This document shows, piece after piece, positions 25,301 to 39,600 of a stretch of DNA of 64,000 bases. The stretch is from Datnioides undecimradiatus (taxonomy: Eukaryota; Chordata; Actinopteri; Lobotiformes; Datnioididae), in NCBI GenBank assembly GCA_008933995.1, contig WARS01000013.1:1542721-1606720 (forward strand), read 5' to 3'. Every line of letters begins with the position of its first letter. Position 1 is the first letter of the stretch. Under the pieces are notes generated by a model. That model saw only the letters and a list, made by a program, of their open reading frames with translations. It made no database searches and was not told the origin of the DNA. The position numbers were made by a program, and so were the translations under genes.

Positions 25301-28300
25301 ATGGAGGGCACGGACATGGACGTGGACGCGGAGCTCATGCAGAAGTTCAGCTGCATGGGCACCACGGACAAGGACGTCCTCATTTCGGAATTTCAGAGGC
25401 TGCTGGGCTTTCAGCTCAACCCAGCCGGCTGCGCCTTCTTCCTGGACATGACCAACTGGTGAGTGCGGGGATACGTGGGCCTGCTGTCGGACAGAAACAT
25501 GACGCTAACTTAGCAGGATAATTAGCAAGTTGGCGTTGTCTAAAGTACAAAAATGAAATGCACACTCGCGGTGCTAAGTTAGTCTTGTTCTATGGCGACA
25601 GTTTCATTTATTCATTCCGACACGAGAAATGACAGTTAACTCCTAACTATCGTTTCGGGGGCAAACGGAAGTGAGACGGTAAAGTTTGTCCTAACTGTTA
25701 TGTATCTATGAAATAACTGAAAAAGCAAAGATCAGGAGCGTTAACTAGCTAGCAGGCTAATTTAAGCACAGTTAACTACGGTGTAGATTATCTGCCATAT
25801 TACATAATAGTGTCCAGAGCTAGTTAAACCATGCTCTTTCAGAAGCCACAACTCAAGGCAGCGCCAGTCGCTTCACGTTAGTCTGATGACGTAACCAGTC
25901 GTGATCTATCAACGGCAGACAACAAGTGGTCTTGATCAAAACGCCTTTGTGCCCCTCATCAAGTGACTTGAAGCCTTTGGTCAATCATGATTGCATCTCC
26001 TTTTAAGGAACAACCCACTCAAAAGAAAACCCAACAGAAATTCACGTGGTCTTGTTCAACTTTCGGTGTGAAGCATAAAATCAGGTCTGGGAATCGGCGC
26101 GTCGTACTGGAAAGATGACAGTGTAATTTGTTGGGATTTGTCCACAGAAACTAGTTGAGTACTTATGTGAAATTATACAACTGTCAACGCAGCTTACAGT
26201 AATACACCAGGCACATTTTAAGAAAGGTCGTAGCTCAGTCAAGCCCCCCTGTTTGCACAGGCTTGTTTAGCCAAGGTGGTAAATCACCTATGTCCTGACG
26301 CATTTTGTTTTCGGATCCGTCACAAGATTGCACACTTAAGATTTTCCACCAATCGTGCACAGAAATCAGTTTGGTAATCTTGGCAAGCACCTCTCACCTT
26401 GCCTGTGAACACAGTGCTCTAATGTCTTCTGTGGCTGCGGAGAGTCATGTACATGGATGACGCCAATGATGTATTCAGGTTAACCACAACTTTGGCATGA
26501 AAACTAAAGATTAATGTTTCAACGTCTGCTTGTCCAGCAAGTGCCGTGGAGAAATAGATGTTAACCAGACAGAATGGATCTAGTGAAAGATGCTATTGAG
26601 TTATTGAGTTGCATTATGGGAACTGGTTGGGGGGCTTGGTTCAAACATATTCACTGCATATTTATTTTTGATTTTGTTCATTTCATAAAAGCGGATTGGA
26701 ATGCCCATCAATTCCCCAGACCGAAATAGACATATTTAAGTTGTTTGAATTATTTCTTGAACTCCAACTATATTCTGTTTACCACCAAGAAAAGAAAATG
26801 ATCCAAGCATTTCGTTCATAAAACTACCTAAATTATCGATGAATAGTCAGTATTGTTCCAGATGAATTATCTCTTGATCAGATGATGTGTTCATAACAGA
26901 GATTAGAAATACTTAGCGATGCAGAAGTTTCACCTTTGTCTGTTGAGCATGTGAATTCTATTTTAGGGCGTATTTGCCTTTTTAGTAGTCAATATCCGAT
27001 TTACGCGCTGTCACATTTGATTAGAAAACAGATTGGTTGGTCTGTCCGTCGCTTGGGCTCCTTTGCATCAAAAAGCGGCCTGAAGACAGTGAATGGGTTT
27101 GTTTTGTTTTGCAGATTGTCTGTCGCTTCTCCTGTCAGAAATGTCTTTTGTAACAGTTCTTGCGTGTGTATTCTCGATAACACCATGCTCTTCATTTTGG
27201 GTCGGGACAGGAACCTGCAGGCTGCTATTGGTGCATATTACGACTTCGAAAGTCCCAATGTCAACACGCCATCCATGTCCTTTGTTGAAGATGTGACAAT
27301 TGGGGAGGGAGAGTCTGTTCCTCCAGATACGCCGTTCACAAAGACCTGGAGAATACAAAACACAGGTCTGGTGCACGTCACTACACTCACATGTTGGCGC
27401 GTTCAGTAAAATTAGCCTTTATTGATCTGTAAATAATATGCAGCAGTGTTCATGTCAGCCCTCCTCTTTGTGTATTATAGGTGCAGAGTCGTGGCCACCT
27501 GGGGTTAGTCTCAAGTACATAGGTGGGGATCAGTTCGGGCATGTAAACACAGTTATGGTAAAGTCACTAGACCCCCAGGAAATATCAGATGTGAGTGTGC
27601 AGATGCGAAGTCCCACAGCTCCAGGCATGTATCAGGGCCAGTGGAGGATGTGTACAGCCACCGGATTATTCTACGGAGGTAGGAAGCCATTTGATTTATT
27701 CATTTTCAATATTCTGTTAATCTGCCAATGTCTTTTAGTCCCAGTTGCATGAGCTGATCAGGAAACTTGGATCTTGACGTTTGTATATGCCTCTTCTCTC
27801 CACAGATGTAATCTGGGTGATTCTTAGTGTAGAAGTTGGAGGTCTCCTCGGCGTGACACAGCAGCTGTCCTCGTTCGAGACAGAGTTCAACACCCAGCCC
27901 CAGCGCAACGTGCAGGGAGACTTCAACCCCTTCGCCTCGCCGCAGAAGAACAAGCACGACGCCACTGACAACAGCTTCAAAGATCCTGGCGGAGCCTGGG
28001 AACGTACGCAAGAGCCAATCCAGCAAGATCAAAATGGACTGTCTCATAATGCTGTAAATAGAGCGTCAAATGGTCTCCAAACCAATCTTTCGGTGGTCAC
28101 TTATGGTCAGGTATGTATGATCAACTATGGGGTTTCCCCCTCTACAAAGCCACCACTTTAAACCTGCATAGCTACAGTGGTTACATTCAGAAAGCTAGCC
28201 ACCGTAACAGCTGAACATGCTTCCATCTTCAGTATTTCCTGTGGACTCTCAGTTTCTGTGTCCCGGGGTGTGGTGTCACCTTTAAGACAGATGGTGGATT

Positions 28301-30097
28301 GATTTATTGGCTGATGTGCACATATTTGAACATTAACCGAAGGTTCAGTATTCAGAAAATCACGTGGATGTGCTTGGCTGCCTCACAGGATATGGATCAT
28401 CCGATTAATCAGCCAGACTGCAGGCTGCAGTAACAGTGGAGGCAGTAGCTGCTGTCGCATCAGAGCGGGACAGATAAAGTAGAGCGATCCACACCACCGT
28501 GGCTGAAGCTACAGTGTTATGAAATGACCATGTGTTCTGAACTTTCTCAGATGTCATTTGTTTGGTTCAGAGGAGGATCAGTCGCACTTGCTGTGAGAGA
28601 GCAGGCAGACACTTGAGCACCTGTTGGTGGAAACACGGGATGACGAAGAAGAAGCCGCCTGGCTCGTAGAGTTTTAGGTTTTTCCTTATGCCTCCTTCAT
28701 TACATAATAATACAATGGCTGATGCACCGTAACAGAGGCGTTCATTTATTCTGGAATGCATGTTTTCTCAGATATCTTAAGTGTGCCATGGGCAACATGT
28801 AGTATAGTTTAAAATATCTCACCGTATTTATATTAACAGCTGTCTGTTCCAGCTGTAGTCTTCTCCAGGACAAACGTTTGAAGTTAGCAAGTGTTGTTTT
28901 AATACCACTAAACGTAAGTCTTGGTAATTCTGTTGTCAGTGCTGCGCTTTTTGCAGTTTTACACCTGAAACTGTCGTGTGTCCTGTCGCGTGTCCTGAAA
29001 GGCCTTACACACATTTAAACAAAAATAGTATTTTGCTTTTGGAGTAACCTGCCTTTTACTTGGTGAGATATGTTATGTACGCAATCCAGATGTTTACTCA
29101 GTGTGGGAGGCATTGAGTTCATCCTCTGGGGAGCATGAATGTGCTCAGTGAGTTTTGTGGCAGTCGGCTCATTAGATTTTCATATTTGTTGTGTTTAAGC
29201 AGAAATCCTGGACTTTAAAAATCCATGAATGATGTTTAGAGTCAGCTGTTTGACCAACTGTTTATTCTCACCGATTGAGGTGTTGTTGAAAAACAGCTCA
29301 AGGGGTCACAGTAGGAATTCACCTCAGGTGGCTGTTTTTACTTTCACACACATGACATCAAAGACATGCAAACTGCTCTGCAGCTCTCCTAATCAGGGAA
29401 TGTCACCATGATCCAGTGATCAAATTCCAGCGAGCCGCAGCTGCAGCTTGAGATTTCTGTTAAACGTCTGTCACGCTATCGTGTTGTCAAAGTCTGACAA
29501 TGTAGCGCTGAGCCTGGCGAGCACAGTATAAGCAGTCCAACTGTCACTGCACCGCGGATAACTGATTTAACTGAAACAAAACCTTTTGTTAAATCAGTGT
29601 TTGTATGAATTTATTGAACAAAGTAAACCCACCAAAAATCGGTAACACCTTTCACAATGCCAGTAGGTGTGTTTGTGTTTCTGTGTATTGTTGTCTCGTA
29701 TATATAATGCTTGATGTCATAAACATGCTGGGTAACATTGCGACAGTAGCCTCCTCCCAGTCCCCTCATTTCCTCTTTCCCTCGAATCAGGAGAAGCTCT
29801 GTCAACTCGCACTTTTGCATCTTGCGTGCATGTTTTCTGGTATGTAACGATCAATACATACCAGAATAAGGGCCGCTACCATGGCAACAGATAACGATAT
29901 TGATGTTTTATGCGTACAGTTAGCTCATTGTGACACGCATGAGAAAAATCAGGCTGTAGTTTCTGTGACGTTTCTGGTCTCTGCAGAGGTGAACTACTGC
30001 GTTTTGAACACGCACCTCTGTGCCGCACACTGCTGTAACACCCTCTCTCGTCTTTTTGCAGGGTATTCACGGACCCTATCCATTTGGACAGAGCTAG
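25301..30097 (+). CDS. ilrun: ILRUN (C6orf106), UBA-like and NBR1-like domain protein
   Basis: Five exons: 25301-25458, 27211-27365, 27481-27678, 27806-28110 and 30062-30097 (TAG). GT-AG junctions and phases join into 283 codons, against 298 in human. The product starts MEGTDMDVDAELMQKFSCMG, carries an N-terminal UBA-like helical domain (about residues 20-65, including QRLLGFQLNPAGC), then an NBR1-like FW domain (about 75-180) with FTKTWRIQNTG, the WPPG turn and MYQGQWRM, and a low-complexity tail with NPFASPQKN ending HGPYPFGQS. In mammals ILRUN binds p300/CBP and dampens IRF3-driven interferon and TNF transcription, and has been linked to lipid metabolism. That role is by homology. The last coding exon has only 12 codons. 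The promoter region is shared head-to-head with snrpc, with a CRE and a CCAAT box upstream. Confidence 0.97.
25459..27210 (+). other. ilrun intron 1
   Basis: A 1.75 kb intron between GTGAGT at 25459 and the acceptor GGGACAG ending at 27210. No exon, repeat array or recognised element is seen. A TGATGACGTAA CRE/ATF-like site sits near 25883. Confidence 0.8.
28111..30061 (+). other. ilrun intron 4
   Basis: A 1.95 kb intron between GTATGT at 28111 and the acceptor TTTTTGCAG ending at 30061. Short open frames on both strands show no known domain. I see nothing else in it. Confidence 0.8.
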
Positions 30098-31861
30098 AAT
30101 GACAAAGACACCCCCCCCTCCCACCCCCACCCGCGGTGGATGACGAGCTCAACACCCTGGGAGTCCTTAAAAATGCTGAGGAGTCGGAGGGGGGGAGGAA
30201 CAGTTGTTTTCTATTGACTCATGACAACCCTCTCCCCAAACCTCGTGGCCCCTTTCCACAGAAACACAAACTACAGTGGGGTGATGGATTACATCCGCTG
30301 CAGTGAAACATCCCACCTGACATCAACACCTGGATTCGCATGTGTGAATGCTCCATTTACGAGTGCTATAAGCCCCTAAAACCCCTCGAAATAGATACAC
30401 GCGACTATTTTTGTTTCCACTGTAAAGCACGCCTAATTAAAGGGAGAATCAACCCTAAACAATCTGCTTACAATCTGGCATTCCCAAAACACTCTATCAG
30501 GGGTCCCTGCACAGGTCTGGGAATGTCTGGGAAAACGTCTGACTATAGTTTAAAGTGAATTGTGATCCTAGATCGTTCTGAGGCCTTGAAAAGTGCTTAA
30601 AAGAAGGATTGACGTGTTGCTGGATGTACATGGTTGGGTGGGAAAAGGTGTCATCACCAGACAGTTTTTACTCAGACTGTATGGGTCATTTCCAGTTTTC
30701 CTCTGATAAAAGCCATAAAACAGAATCGCAGCAAGTATGATTGTTTGTACCAGGCACAGATATACAGCATTACGAGCCACGAAAGACCAGTTCAAGGCTA
30801 AATCTGGGTGGTAGGGGCAGGAAAGTCCTGCGTCACATCATCGGACAAGTCAGTGGTTGGACGATTACAGATTTGGCTGGTTCGGCAAAAAGCCTCTGTA
30901 TCTACTACACTTTTGTTTAACAACCATGAACATCTGACCTCACTCGATGTGAAGCATCCATTTCTTTCTGGTTTTGGACACAATACTCTGGAGCTGCATT
31001 ACAGCTGGGATGTGGACGTGAATGCTCTTCACGAGTTAGGAAGTGGGAGTAACGGTAACTCCGTTTTAACAGTGGAACTCTGCTCTTACAGTTCTCCGTA
31101 ATGTGCAGTGACCTGATATTCTTACGTTAAGTCACACAACAGATCCAAACAGCCTGCGGTCTATTTGCAGAAAGTACAATAAGAGTGTTCAACTATTAAA
31201 AAAAATACAATGAGCGTATTAAGTATTTTAATGGACAGTGCTTGAAGTTAAGATGCAGAGGGCTGGAAGTCTCCACCTATATCTGCCTATATCCATCTTC
31301 CTATATGTAACGTCTGCTAAGAGCATCAGTCTCCAGGTTCATATCAAACGCCACACACTCTGATTCGGTGATGTGAGACAGTATCCTCTGCTTCTGCAAA
31401 CAAAGTCCAGACCATTCCTGTGCAGGAACCCTGTCACTCCCAAAGATCAAATCCAGAGAACCAAGACACTAACCCGGTCCGTCATCAAGCAACACTGTCT
31501 GCAGGTTCGCGTTTCAGACTGCATGAGACGTGTGTTTTGTTTGTTTGTTTGTATGGTTTTTTTTGTTTTGTTTTGTTTTTTTTTTTAGGGTGGGTTTTCG
31601 CTTTAAATAGACGTCGAAGAGCAAAAAGGACGCGAGTGAGTCTGAGCACGTGAGGCGTGAGGAAGGGTTGAAAAAGCCATCTAAATCTATTTTGCCTGAT
31701 GAGTGACTGTAGTTTCTGAGTCCATGTCTACAGTATGTGTACTAGATATATATAAGTGTATGTGTGCGTGCGCGCCTGCCTTGTGTGCATGTATGTTAGG
31801 GTTTCTCTTTGGATTGAACTGACATGAAAGCGGTGTATACTACTTGGGCAAAGGATGTCTC

Positions 31862-31884
31862 CTCACACACACACACACACACAT
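31862..31884. repeat. CA dinucleotide microsatellite
   Basis: About 10 uninterrupted CA units within the probable ilrun 3' UTR. Confidence 0.9.
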
Positions 31885-32827
31885 CCACGCAGAGAAAGCC
31901 TCGCAGGGCGTGCTCCTCTGAAGTACCGTTGCGCGACTCGTCCTGCGCCGTTTGGATGAACTGATTCACTGATTGCCCTGTTATTTATTTGCCGCCATTG
32001 TGCACTGCAGATGCAACAAGTCCCATGTAAAGCCAGCAGGTGGTGCTAAAAATCAAACGACCAACTTGAACTTGACATCACGCCGAGTTCCCCGTAGAAG
32101 AAAAGAAAAAGTGATGCGTCGAGTTCTGATTTTAGGAAGAGTATTTGAATATGAAAATGAATGGTTTGCATCCGGATTAGCGCTGATGTTCTGTTACTGC
32201 TATTTGCACAACGCTGTCCACCGCTTCAGGTGAGGGAGCGGTGGCGATTTTTGGCTGATCCGCTCTCCCCCCTAAAGGCCCACGTTTTCACAGCTTCATG
32301 AGGCTCGTCTTCTCTCAGTGTCGACCTTCAAGTTTTAAACCTCAGTTCCGTCGCTGCACCGATGTCTGATCTGAAAAATGAAGATTGAATCACGTTCGTC
32401 TTGATCACGCTTTTGGGTTTTGCATATCTGTGAACGAGTTGCACGGTCGGTCTGCTATGGCACCTGAATTTTTACTTCGACTTTGTTCATTTTGTCGGAT
32501 AGTGGATTTCATCATGTATTCTGGGCTAAAAAATAAAATGGGAAACGCTGATGGACCGCTGTCATAGTGTTAGCGTTTATTGCAAAGGGGTGTTGCATTC
32601 AAAACGTTTGTATTACTTGGTGATTTATCAGACGTTCTCCTCTTAGACACATGCTTTTTAGAGTCCGTTGCTTCTTTGATCGTGTGGACCCGTTCTTAAA
32701 GATCACCAGCATTCTGTGTTGCAGCGCTGTATTTGTATTGAGAGTCATCTGAGAGCCCTCCTCCCAAACAGTATACACTGTCCTGCATCGCTTCCTGTCG
32801 TCACATCAGTCTTTACTATTTCTCTGT

Positions 32828-32912
32828 CTGTGTGTGTGTGTGTGTGTGTGTGTGAGCGAGGTTCCCTCTTGTGAGCTGGCTGGTGTGTGTGTGTGTGCGT
32901 GTCGGTGTGTGA
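32828..32912. repeat. Two adjacent TG microsatellites
   Basis: Two TG runs (about 32828-32856 and 32880-32912) are separated by about 25 bases of unique sequence, close to the proposed end of the ilrun transcript. Confidence 0.85.
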
Positions 32913-33329
32913 GAAAGAAACAGATCTGAATATTGCTGGATTCATTCTCTACTTTCAGTTTGTGACTATGTACGGGTTTGAGACGGGCGGTTTGGTGAGT
33001 GGATGAGATGAAAGTTTACATAGTCCTAAAATAGCACATTTATCTGAAGAGAACTGTCAAAATAAAGCTTTTTTTTTTTTTCCTGTATCAATAATTAAGC
33101 ATTTGTATGATTAAATTAACACTGAAACAATGAGTAAGTTGTCTTTTCTGAGGGGGGACTAAAAACCAGCATTGCTTGTTGTACTTCTGTATTTCTCCAC
33201 CACTCTATCCTTAAACTACAGCAGGCTCGGCCAGTGTCCTGTCATAGAGGAGCAGTCTGCAGTGATCATATGCCACCCTTCCACTTTCATGTAGTGTTAT
33301 AGTGAAATGTGACAGATCTCAGATGAATT

Positions 33330-33715
33330 AGCATATCCTGATGACCTCTTGATTTCTCTAGCATCACCATGAGGATCACATATTTGTCTTTCAGTGAACA
33401 TCTATTGGATGAATTACAGTGAAACTTCACACACACACACACACACTCATGCGCCCCGCTTAGGAATTGTGATAACTTGGGTGTCACCCTGACTTTCATC
33501 CAGCGCCATCACCAGGTCGACATTTCTGCTCATCTGCATTTCTACGTTACGACCAAACACCTGCAGATATGGTGACGTCATCCTTGGCTGCGCTAATTAA
33601 CATGTTAGCATTGTAACACGCTAAACATTAGCTTCAGCATGTTAGCATTTTGCTGGCAGAATTTAGCTCGCCGCTTGTGCATATGAGCACAGCTATAGCC
33701 TGGCTTTCTTAAGGA
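33330..33715 (+). repeat. Dispersed teleost repeat, GCTAACATGCTAA family (copy 2)
   Basis: This copy shows the longer upstream part of the family: a GAATTGTGATAACTTGG segment, CATCCAGCGCCATCACCAGGTC, a GACCAAACACCTGCA segment, then CATGTTAGCATTGTAACACGCTAAAC and an AGCATGTTAGCATTTTG block. The order matches the family consensus as I recall it. A CA microsatellite (33428-33450) sits inside it. Noncoding. Confidence 0.65.
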
Positions 33716-36469
33716 TATCTACTGTTGGAGTGAGTTTGAAGCTCTATGCTTTAGTTTTCAATCAGGAAATTGTGACTGACCCTGAGGTTGGTGGGCAGAA
33801 AGTTTGTCTCATTGTGATGCAACTGGTGGCCCCTGTGGAGAATCGGCAGCCTGCGAGAGACACAGCAGACCTCTCTGTGACACTGCAGGCCCATAGCAAA
33901 GTTACCAAACCTCATTAAAGGACCCGCATGTGGGATTCATTGGCAGGGATGTTGCAGATTGCAGCCAGCTCCGTGCCCCACCACTCACCCTCACCTTCCA
34001 AGCACGTCAGATCATGATTAAACACAAATGAAAACATAAATATGAACATTATATTAAATTTCTCGACTCAAGATTGACGTCGTTGGCAGATGGAATTCAG
34101 ATTTTCATGCAAGTATCTAAAGGAAACGTGTGAGATATCGGCCTCAATTTTGTGTGTTATAGAGTGGGTGTGCACAAACCTGTTCCCTTGTGGGGTGAAG
34201 TATGAAACTTAATGATGGGCCAGGGGCCAAAAACAAACACCCATTGTATTTTGATTTGTTTAGATGCAAAATACAACTAGGATCACCAGTTCCTCCCCAG
34301 ACTCCTAGTCTGCCTGCTCAGGCTTATAAATAACAGTTCATTTGAATGGATTTTGCGTATTTTAGAAGCATTTTTACATCCTAAAAACAAAACTGCGTTC
34401 ACATTTTTTGAATCAGTCTTCCTTTTTCTTGTGAGAAACAGCTGGTGTGTCAGACTGAGCCGTACGGCAGGCCAGCTGTCCCTTTGGACAAACCTGGTTC
34501 AGAGTAAGGTCACGCAAACATTTCCACAGAGGTACACGTCCAAATATTCAAATTCCCTTGTTTGTTCAACGGTGTTATAATGACCTCACCCTCTGACACC
34601 CTCTGCATCCTCAGATTTCCAGAGAAGTGCACCACAAAATATGCACCGGTGTGTGTAACCTGTAGGCGAAGCCTCTGTCCGCGATGATGGATTCCAACTC
34701 CTCTCAGGTCATAACGACTGGACTTTGCGCAAATGTTGACGTTTTCACTGTCTTCACATTGAGTCAGCTTCATAATAGGATATGCCTGAGGGTGCACACA
34801 GTAAGACTGTACTGTTTCTGTGTTTATTCATCTGAGACCTGGAGTGTGTGTGCGTGTCTGTGTGAGAGGTGAGGGGGGGACGTGGTGTGTGCACGCAGGT
34901 GGCGAGCACTGAGGCGATTATTTGAATGAGGCTTGTGTAGACATTGTGTGACAGGGTAACTAAGGACAAATATTGACTTTAGTTTCAGCGTGGATTCTCC
35001 AAAGCTCCTATCATATCTGCCATCTCTCATAGCACTTGAGTCAATAGTTTTATTTTGCTAATGATGGATAACTGCCCATCATTTCTGTTAAGTCAAACAA
35101 GCCTTCGGCTCAGGCGTCGTGAGCAGAAAAGTGAAGGAATGAAACACAAGTGTTAGAGATGCATACCGTTTTATACATTCCTGTAAGAATTCATTTATCT
35201 TGAATGTGGAGTGCTTTTAGTGACTTTGTAGCAACTTTAATGAGTTAAATGTGCAGAGAAAGTGAATGCATGTTTGTGTAAACAAAAAAGATATTTTCTA
35301 GTCTTGATCGCAGGTGGTTTAAAAATCCAAACCTTCAATGTAGAACCGGTTGGTACGAGACAAAGGGTTGCTTGGGGCAAACTGGGATGTTTAATTTAAA
35401 AATCTCTTCCTTATCTGTCAAAATTCAAATGAACCTCCCCGTATAGTCTTGCCCCCAGCAACGCACAGCAAGCACCGCTCATCAAATACACGCACCGCGA
35501 CACGGTGGTGGTGGTATTAAATACAACTTCCTCAAAATCAGCGATTTGAGGGCAAATATTAAGCCCCTATGAGGTGACCTAGCCGTTCAGCAGGATGTCT
35601 AAACTGGCCTATGAATCGGGGGGGGGGTTAAGTGGAGCAGTCGAAGACAGGAAGCAGCCATGCGTTTTCATGCACCATCTGGTTGATGGAGTTCCTACTG
35701 CCTCGGAAGTATCAATGTGATTAGATTAGATTTTATGTGTCTGGGTGGGGAGCGCTGCGGGCACCATAAACGGCGACCGACGTGAGCCAAACTTTTTTTT
35801 TTTTTTTTGTGAAGAAATGGCTCAGTGCTTGGAAAGCTCAGAGGAGAGTAAACAGCGGAAGATCATTCACTAAAGTGAAAGAAAACCTGCATCGTACGAC
35901 TTGGGGCATCTTTCAGAGTATTGAAAAAGATGCACATCTGCCTTAAACACAGAAAAATGGGTGCATTGGAAAACTGAACCGGACAGTTTAAGTAACCTCA
36001 GTCTGCAGCTTTGGTGTTTTAGTTTACTCACTCTGATGCGTTCAGTGGGAAGCTCTCATAAACCAATTGTACACTGGACTCCTGTCCATCACCAGTTGCA
36101 GATAGACACAGCACAGCCACAAAACTCAGCTGCCAGAATACATTTGCACAACAAACAGTGTGGGCAGGTTGCCGCTAAGTCTGCAGACAGGGCGCGTTGA
36201 AAATGGAAATAAAAACCTTATTTCATGTGGTCATTAGAAGCTTGTGTTGATCAAACACATATGATGAATGAACTGCATTTGTATTGCATCTCTTATTAGC
36301 TTGTTAGCTCTAATTAGCTTGTCAACTCACCACCAGCTGGTTTTAGAACATAAGGAGCGTCACTTGTTTCAACAGCCAACCAGCTGGGATGAAATCAGGA
36401 AATGTTACAAATTATAAAAAAATATTACTTCATGTGATTAGTAGGGTATTTTGGGAACGTTGAATCTTA

Positions 36470-36680
36470 TGTATCACCTGGTGCGCATGGTGGAGCAGTT
36501 AGCGGCTAAAGAGCTGAGATCAGGTAGAGACCAAAGCAGAGCTAAAAGAGTGAACGTTACATTAGTCACCACATGAACGTCAATGCTCCCTAATAGCTAA
36601 ATGTGTGCTAATATGTCGGTGTTGTGTTTGCAGCTTGAAGCACTGTCATTCAAAGTGGGCGTGTCATGACAAACATGCAG
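36470..36680 (+). repeat. Dispersed teleost repeat (GGAGCAGTTAGCGGCTAAAG type)
   Basis: The sequence from the GTGGAGCAGTTAGCGGCTAAAG segment through GGTAGAGACCAAAGCAGAGC to AAATGTGTGCTAATATG matches a common fish noncoding repeat from memory. No coding capacity and no target-site duplication that I can see. Confidence 0.5.
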
Positions 36681-39600
36681 AGTTCCAGTGGTTCAGAGTT
36701 GGATGATGGCCTCAAGGTTCAGATGATCACCACCTCAACAAGGTTTGAGATCACAAACAAGCCGAAGACACACTGATGTACCATGCTGTTGCTAGCTAGC
36801 TGACTAATGTGTGTTAGCCCAGTGCTGCTAAATACTGAAAACTCACTGATGGATGGATGTCATGGTATTAGTGGTTTATTGATGGTTTCAAGGTTACACA
36901 AGCACGTGATATTTTGTTTGACAGGAAGAAGATCTAATCAAAAATTTTAACGGAAGAACACAAGATTTTCATTAATTTGTTAAATCGATGTGCAATCTGA
37001 CCTGGGATACGATCTAAAAACGATAAAAGCCATTTTTTAAAATTTAATCTCAGTTTCAAAAGTGTTTGAAAATGATTGATACTCATAGTTTGTCCTATTT
37101 AAAATACCAAAGCAATGTTAAGCAACGTGAAAACGAGATTAGTATTCACCTCTCAGCTCCGTGTGATTTAAATAGTAAATAAATAGTTTTTATGTTAATT
37201 TGTTAGGATCAGTAATCAAATAATCATTATTTACCATGAAGTCAGTGAAGAAGAGTCATGTCCGCTCCTGGTATGGGTGCTATGGGTGCACTGTAGCGAA
37301 CCAGAGATGTATATACATGAGTCTGCGCTCTGTCTTTGTCTTTAGCATGCAGCATACTCCGGATTGGATCCACCTGACAGCAACTAGCGACTCTCTCAAA
37401 CAGGTTTTTCCACTTTCAGTTCCAACTTTGGAAGAAATGATCATATTTAATATATTTCAAAAGGGTTTTACTTTGCAAAATCTGCCTCTTAATGGGCACG
37501 AGTCACCTGCAGAGACAGTTAAAACCTTAATGTGCAACTTTTTCACCCTGGGGCAGGAAGTGTCCCTCCCTCCTATTCATCAAGTGTTAGTGAGGGCTGT
37601 TGCTGTATGTTTTATGAGCAAACTCTGCTAACTTTGAAGTTAATCTCTGAGGTGGACTTCTGTATTGTGGGATTGCCTCCTGTTGAAACAGCTCTACCTT
37701 TAACTCCTTTAGCATGATGACTCTCATCCTGTGTGTCAGATTCATGCCGGATGCCTTCAAAACTGAAATCCCCAGTTTGATTCATCTGTTGGTCCTAAAA
37801 GCGGCAGTGGTTATCGGTGCTGGTGGCGTTGAGACTGGCTATCTGGCAACACAATAGAAAAAGTCTGTGTTTTGCTGGCATGTCCGTTCTTGCGTGAAAC
37901 AGTGTGACATCAACTTCCAGCTATCTGCTGCTTCAGTTACTTCAAATTTGTTTTGCTGGCACAGTCGCCCCTTTTTTTCTGGTGACACGCAAAGATGCAT
38001 CCAGTAAAAGTCAGACTTCCGTGTGTGGAAACTGAAGGAATAAATACACAGATGGGCTTGAACAAATGTAATTTTAGACTTAGGCTTTAAAGCTGCAACA
38101 GCGATGAGGGAGAATCTAGATTCCTATCTGTCCAGTTGTGTTATCGCACCGCTGTTGAGCTGCTGTGGAAGATATCAACCGATCAGGTAATGTGAAACTG
38201 AATAAATGATGAAGCGTTGGCACAGACCTGGCGCAGTGTTGGCAACATCAGCCCCACAGGTGCAAATAACTGACCTGATCAACATTTATGAACGGCAGCA
38301 GAGTACACAGCATGTCTCCAGCTTCACTGACTGCACTGCTGCACCAAAACATACACTGTATTCATATCATATTAATAAAAAAATCTCAGCTTTGAACCGA
38401 GAGAATGCGAATGAAACTTTATCACAGGAAGTAAAGTTGCTGATTTAGTCGCAATTTGTTTTTAGTTTATTTCAATTTTCTTGTTATTTCCACTAAAGCA
38501 ACGTTGTTTATATATTATACATATATTCTTTTGCAACAGATATTGATGCTTGTGTTTATTTTTTTTTAAAAAGTGCTTATTAGTATATGAATGAAAGTTG
38601 AAATTACATGAAAAAGTTTTTTTTTCATCATCTCTCATCTCAGTCATACTCTGCCACTTTGTACATAAAACGTGTATTCTTGCAGCAAAACCCAATCATG
38701 TGCCTTAAAACAAAATGTGGCATGTGCTTACACGCGCACGAACAAACCATTTGTAACCAATTACAGTATATCATGACATCAAACCATCGTTCAGTCTTAA
38801 CCTTTTAGCAGCACAGAGCTATGTTAGCGAGCATCGTCTCCTTCATCTTCCTCCACCTCCTCTGTCTGCACCGCTAACAGGGGTGATGAAGATGCTGCAG
38901 GAGGAGAATCAATGTTCAAATCAAATAGGTCCAAACGTTTGCCCCTGCCTCCCGATCCGGTTCCACCGTATGTGCTACATACTCTCCAAATACTGTTTCA
39001 TCAGCTCCCACATGCAGCTACATACACACACACACACGCACGCACACACAATGTCCCATACAAATCCATGAATCACACACATGCACAATGTCCCATACAA
39101 AACATGGACCTCTTCTCACTGCCAGCGCGCTCAAGACTGACAAATATCAGCAACTCTACTCCACGTTCATATTCCAGCTACTTCTACTCCAGCTACTCTC
39201 TGCTGATCAGTTTAGTCAGCAAAGCTTTGTCCACAACAGGAAGAGAAAAACACTTCAAAGCTCCTCCACTGCGTGTCTGCCCCCTCTGTTAGGCGACTCT
39301 CCGTATCTTTTGACCTCATATCTGTTGGTTTTTGCACATCTGCAGGATCAGACTTGCCCCCGCAGCGCTCACTGTTTTACAGGCAGCACAGTGCCTTGGC
39401 AAGCTGCCCGGCTGTTGAAGCGGATCATCGGGAAATGGATCTTAACTCGATTTCAAACTGTCCTTGTGACGAGTAACGTTAAAGCCCAATGCATCGCTGT
39501 GATCTCCCCCTCTGTTTTCAAGAGGGAGTGATTCAATGCTGCTCCACAACACGTTGTTTAAATGCATTAAGCCGTATTTATCAATATGATCAGCGAAATG

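Larger units (their letters stand above)
30098..33085 (+). other. ilrun: Probable long ilrun 3' UTR
   Basis: After the ilrun stop no further coding exon is recognisable, and plus-strand AATAAA signals occur at 32532-32537 and 33061-33066, the second followed by a T-rich tract. Mammalian ILRUN mRNA also has a multi-kilobase 3' UTR. The region contains a T-rich stretch near 31555-31590 and CA/TG microsatellites at 31862-31884, 32828-32856 and 32880-32912. The actual cleavage site is not decided by sequence alone. Confidence 0.45.

Noticed and set aside
35961..36200. Possible retrotransposon reverse-transcriptase remnant (QNSAARI motif on the plus strand)
   Set aside because: QNSAARI recalls the C-terminal part of L2/Rex-type reverse transcriptases, but the surrounding residues do not follow the family and no other RT motif is nearby, so chance is as likely.
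38912..39531. Overlapping plus-strand frames of 126 and 147 codons
   Set aside because: They include a CA microsatellite translated as His/Thr repeats and a Ser/Leu-rich low-complexity stretch, with no homology that I recognise.
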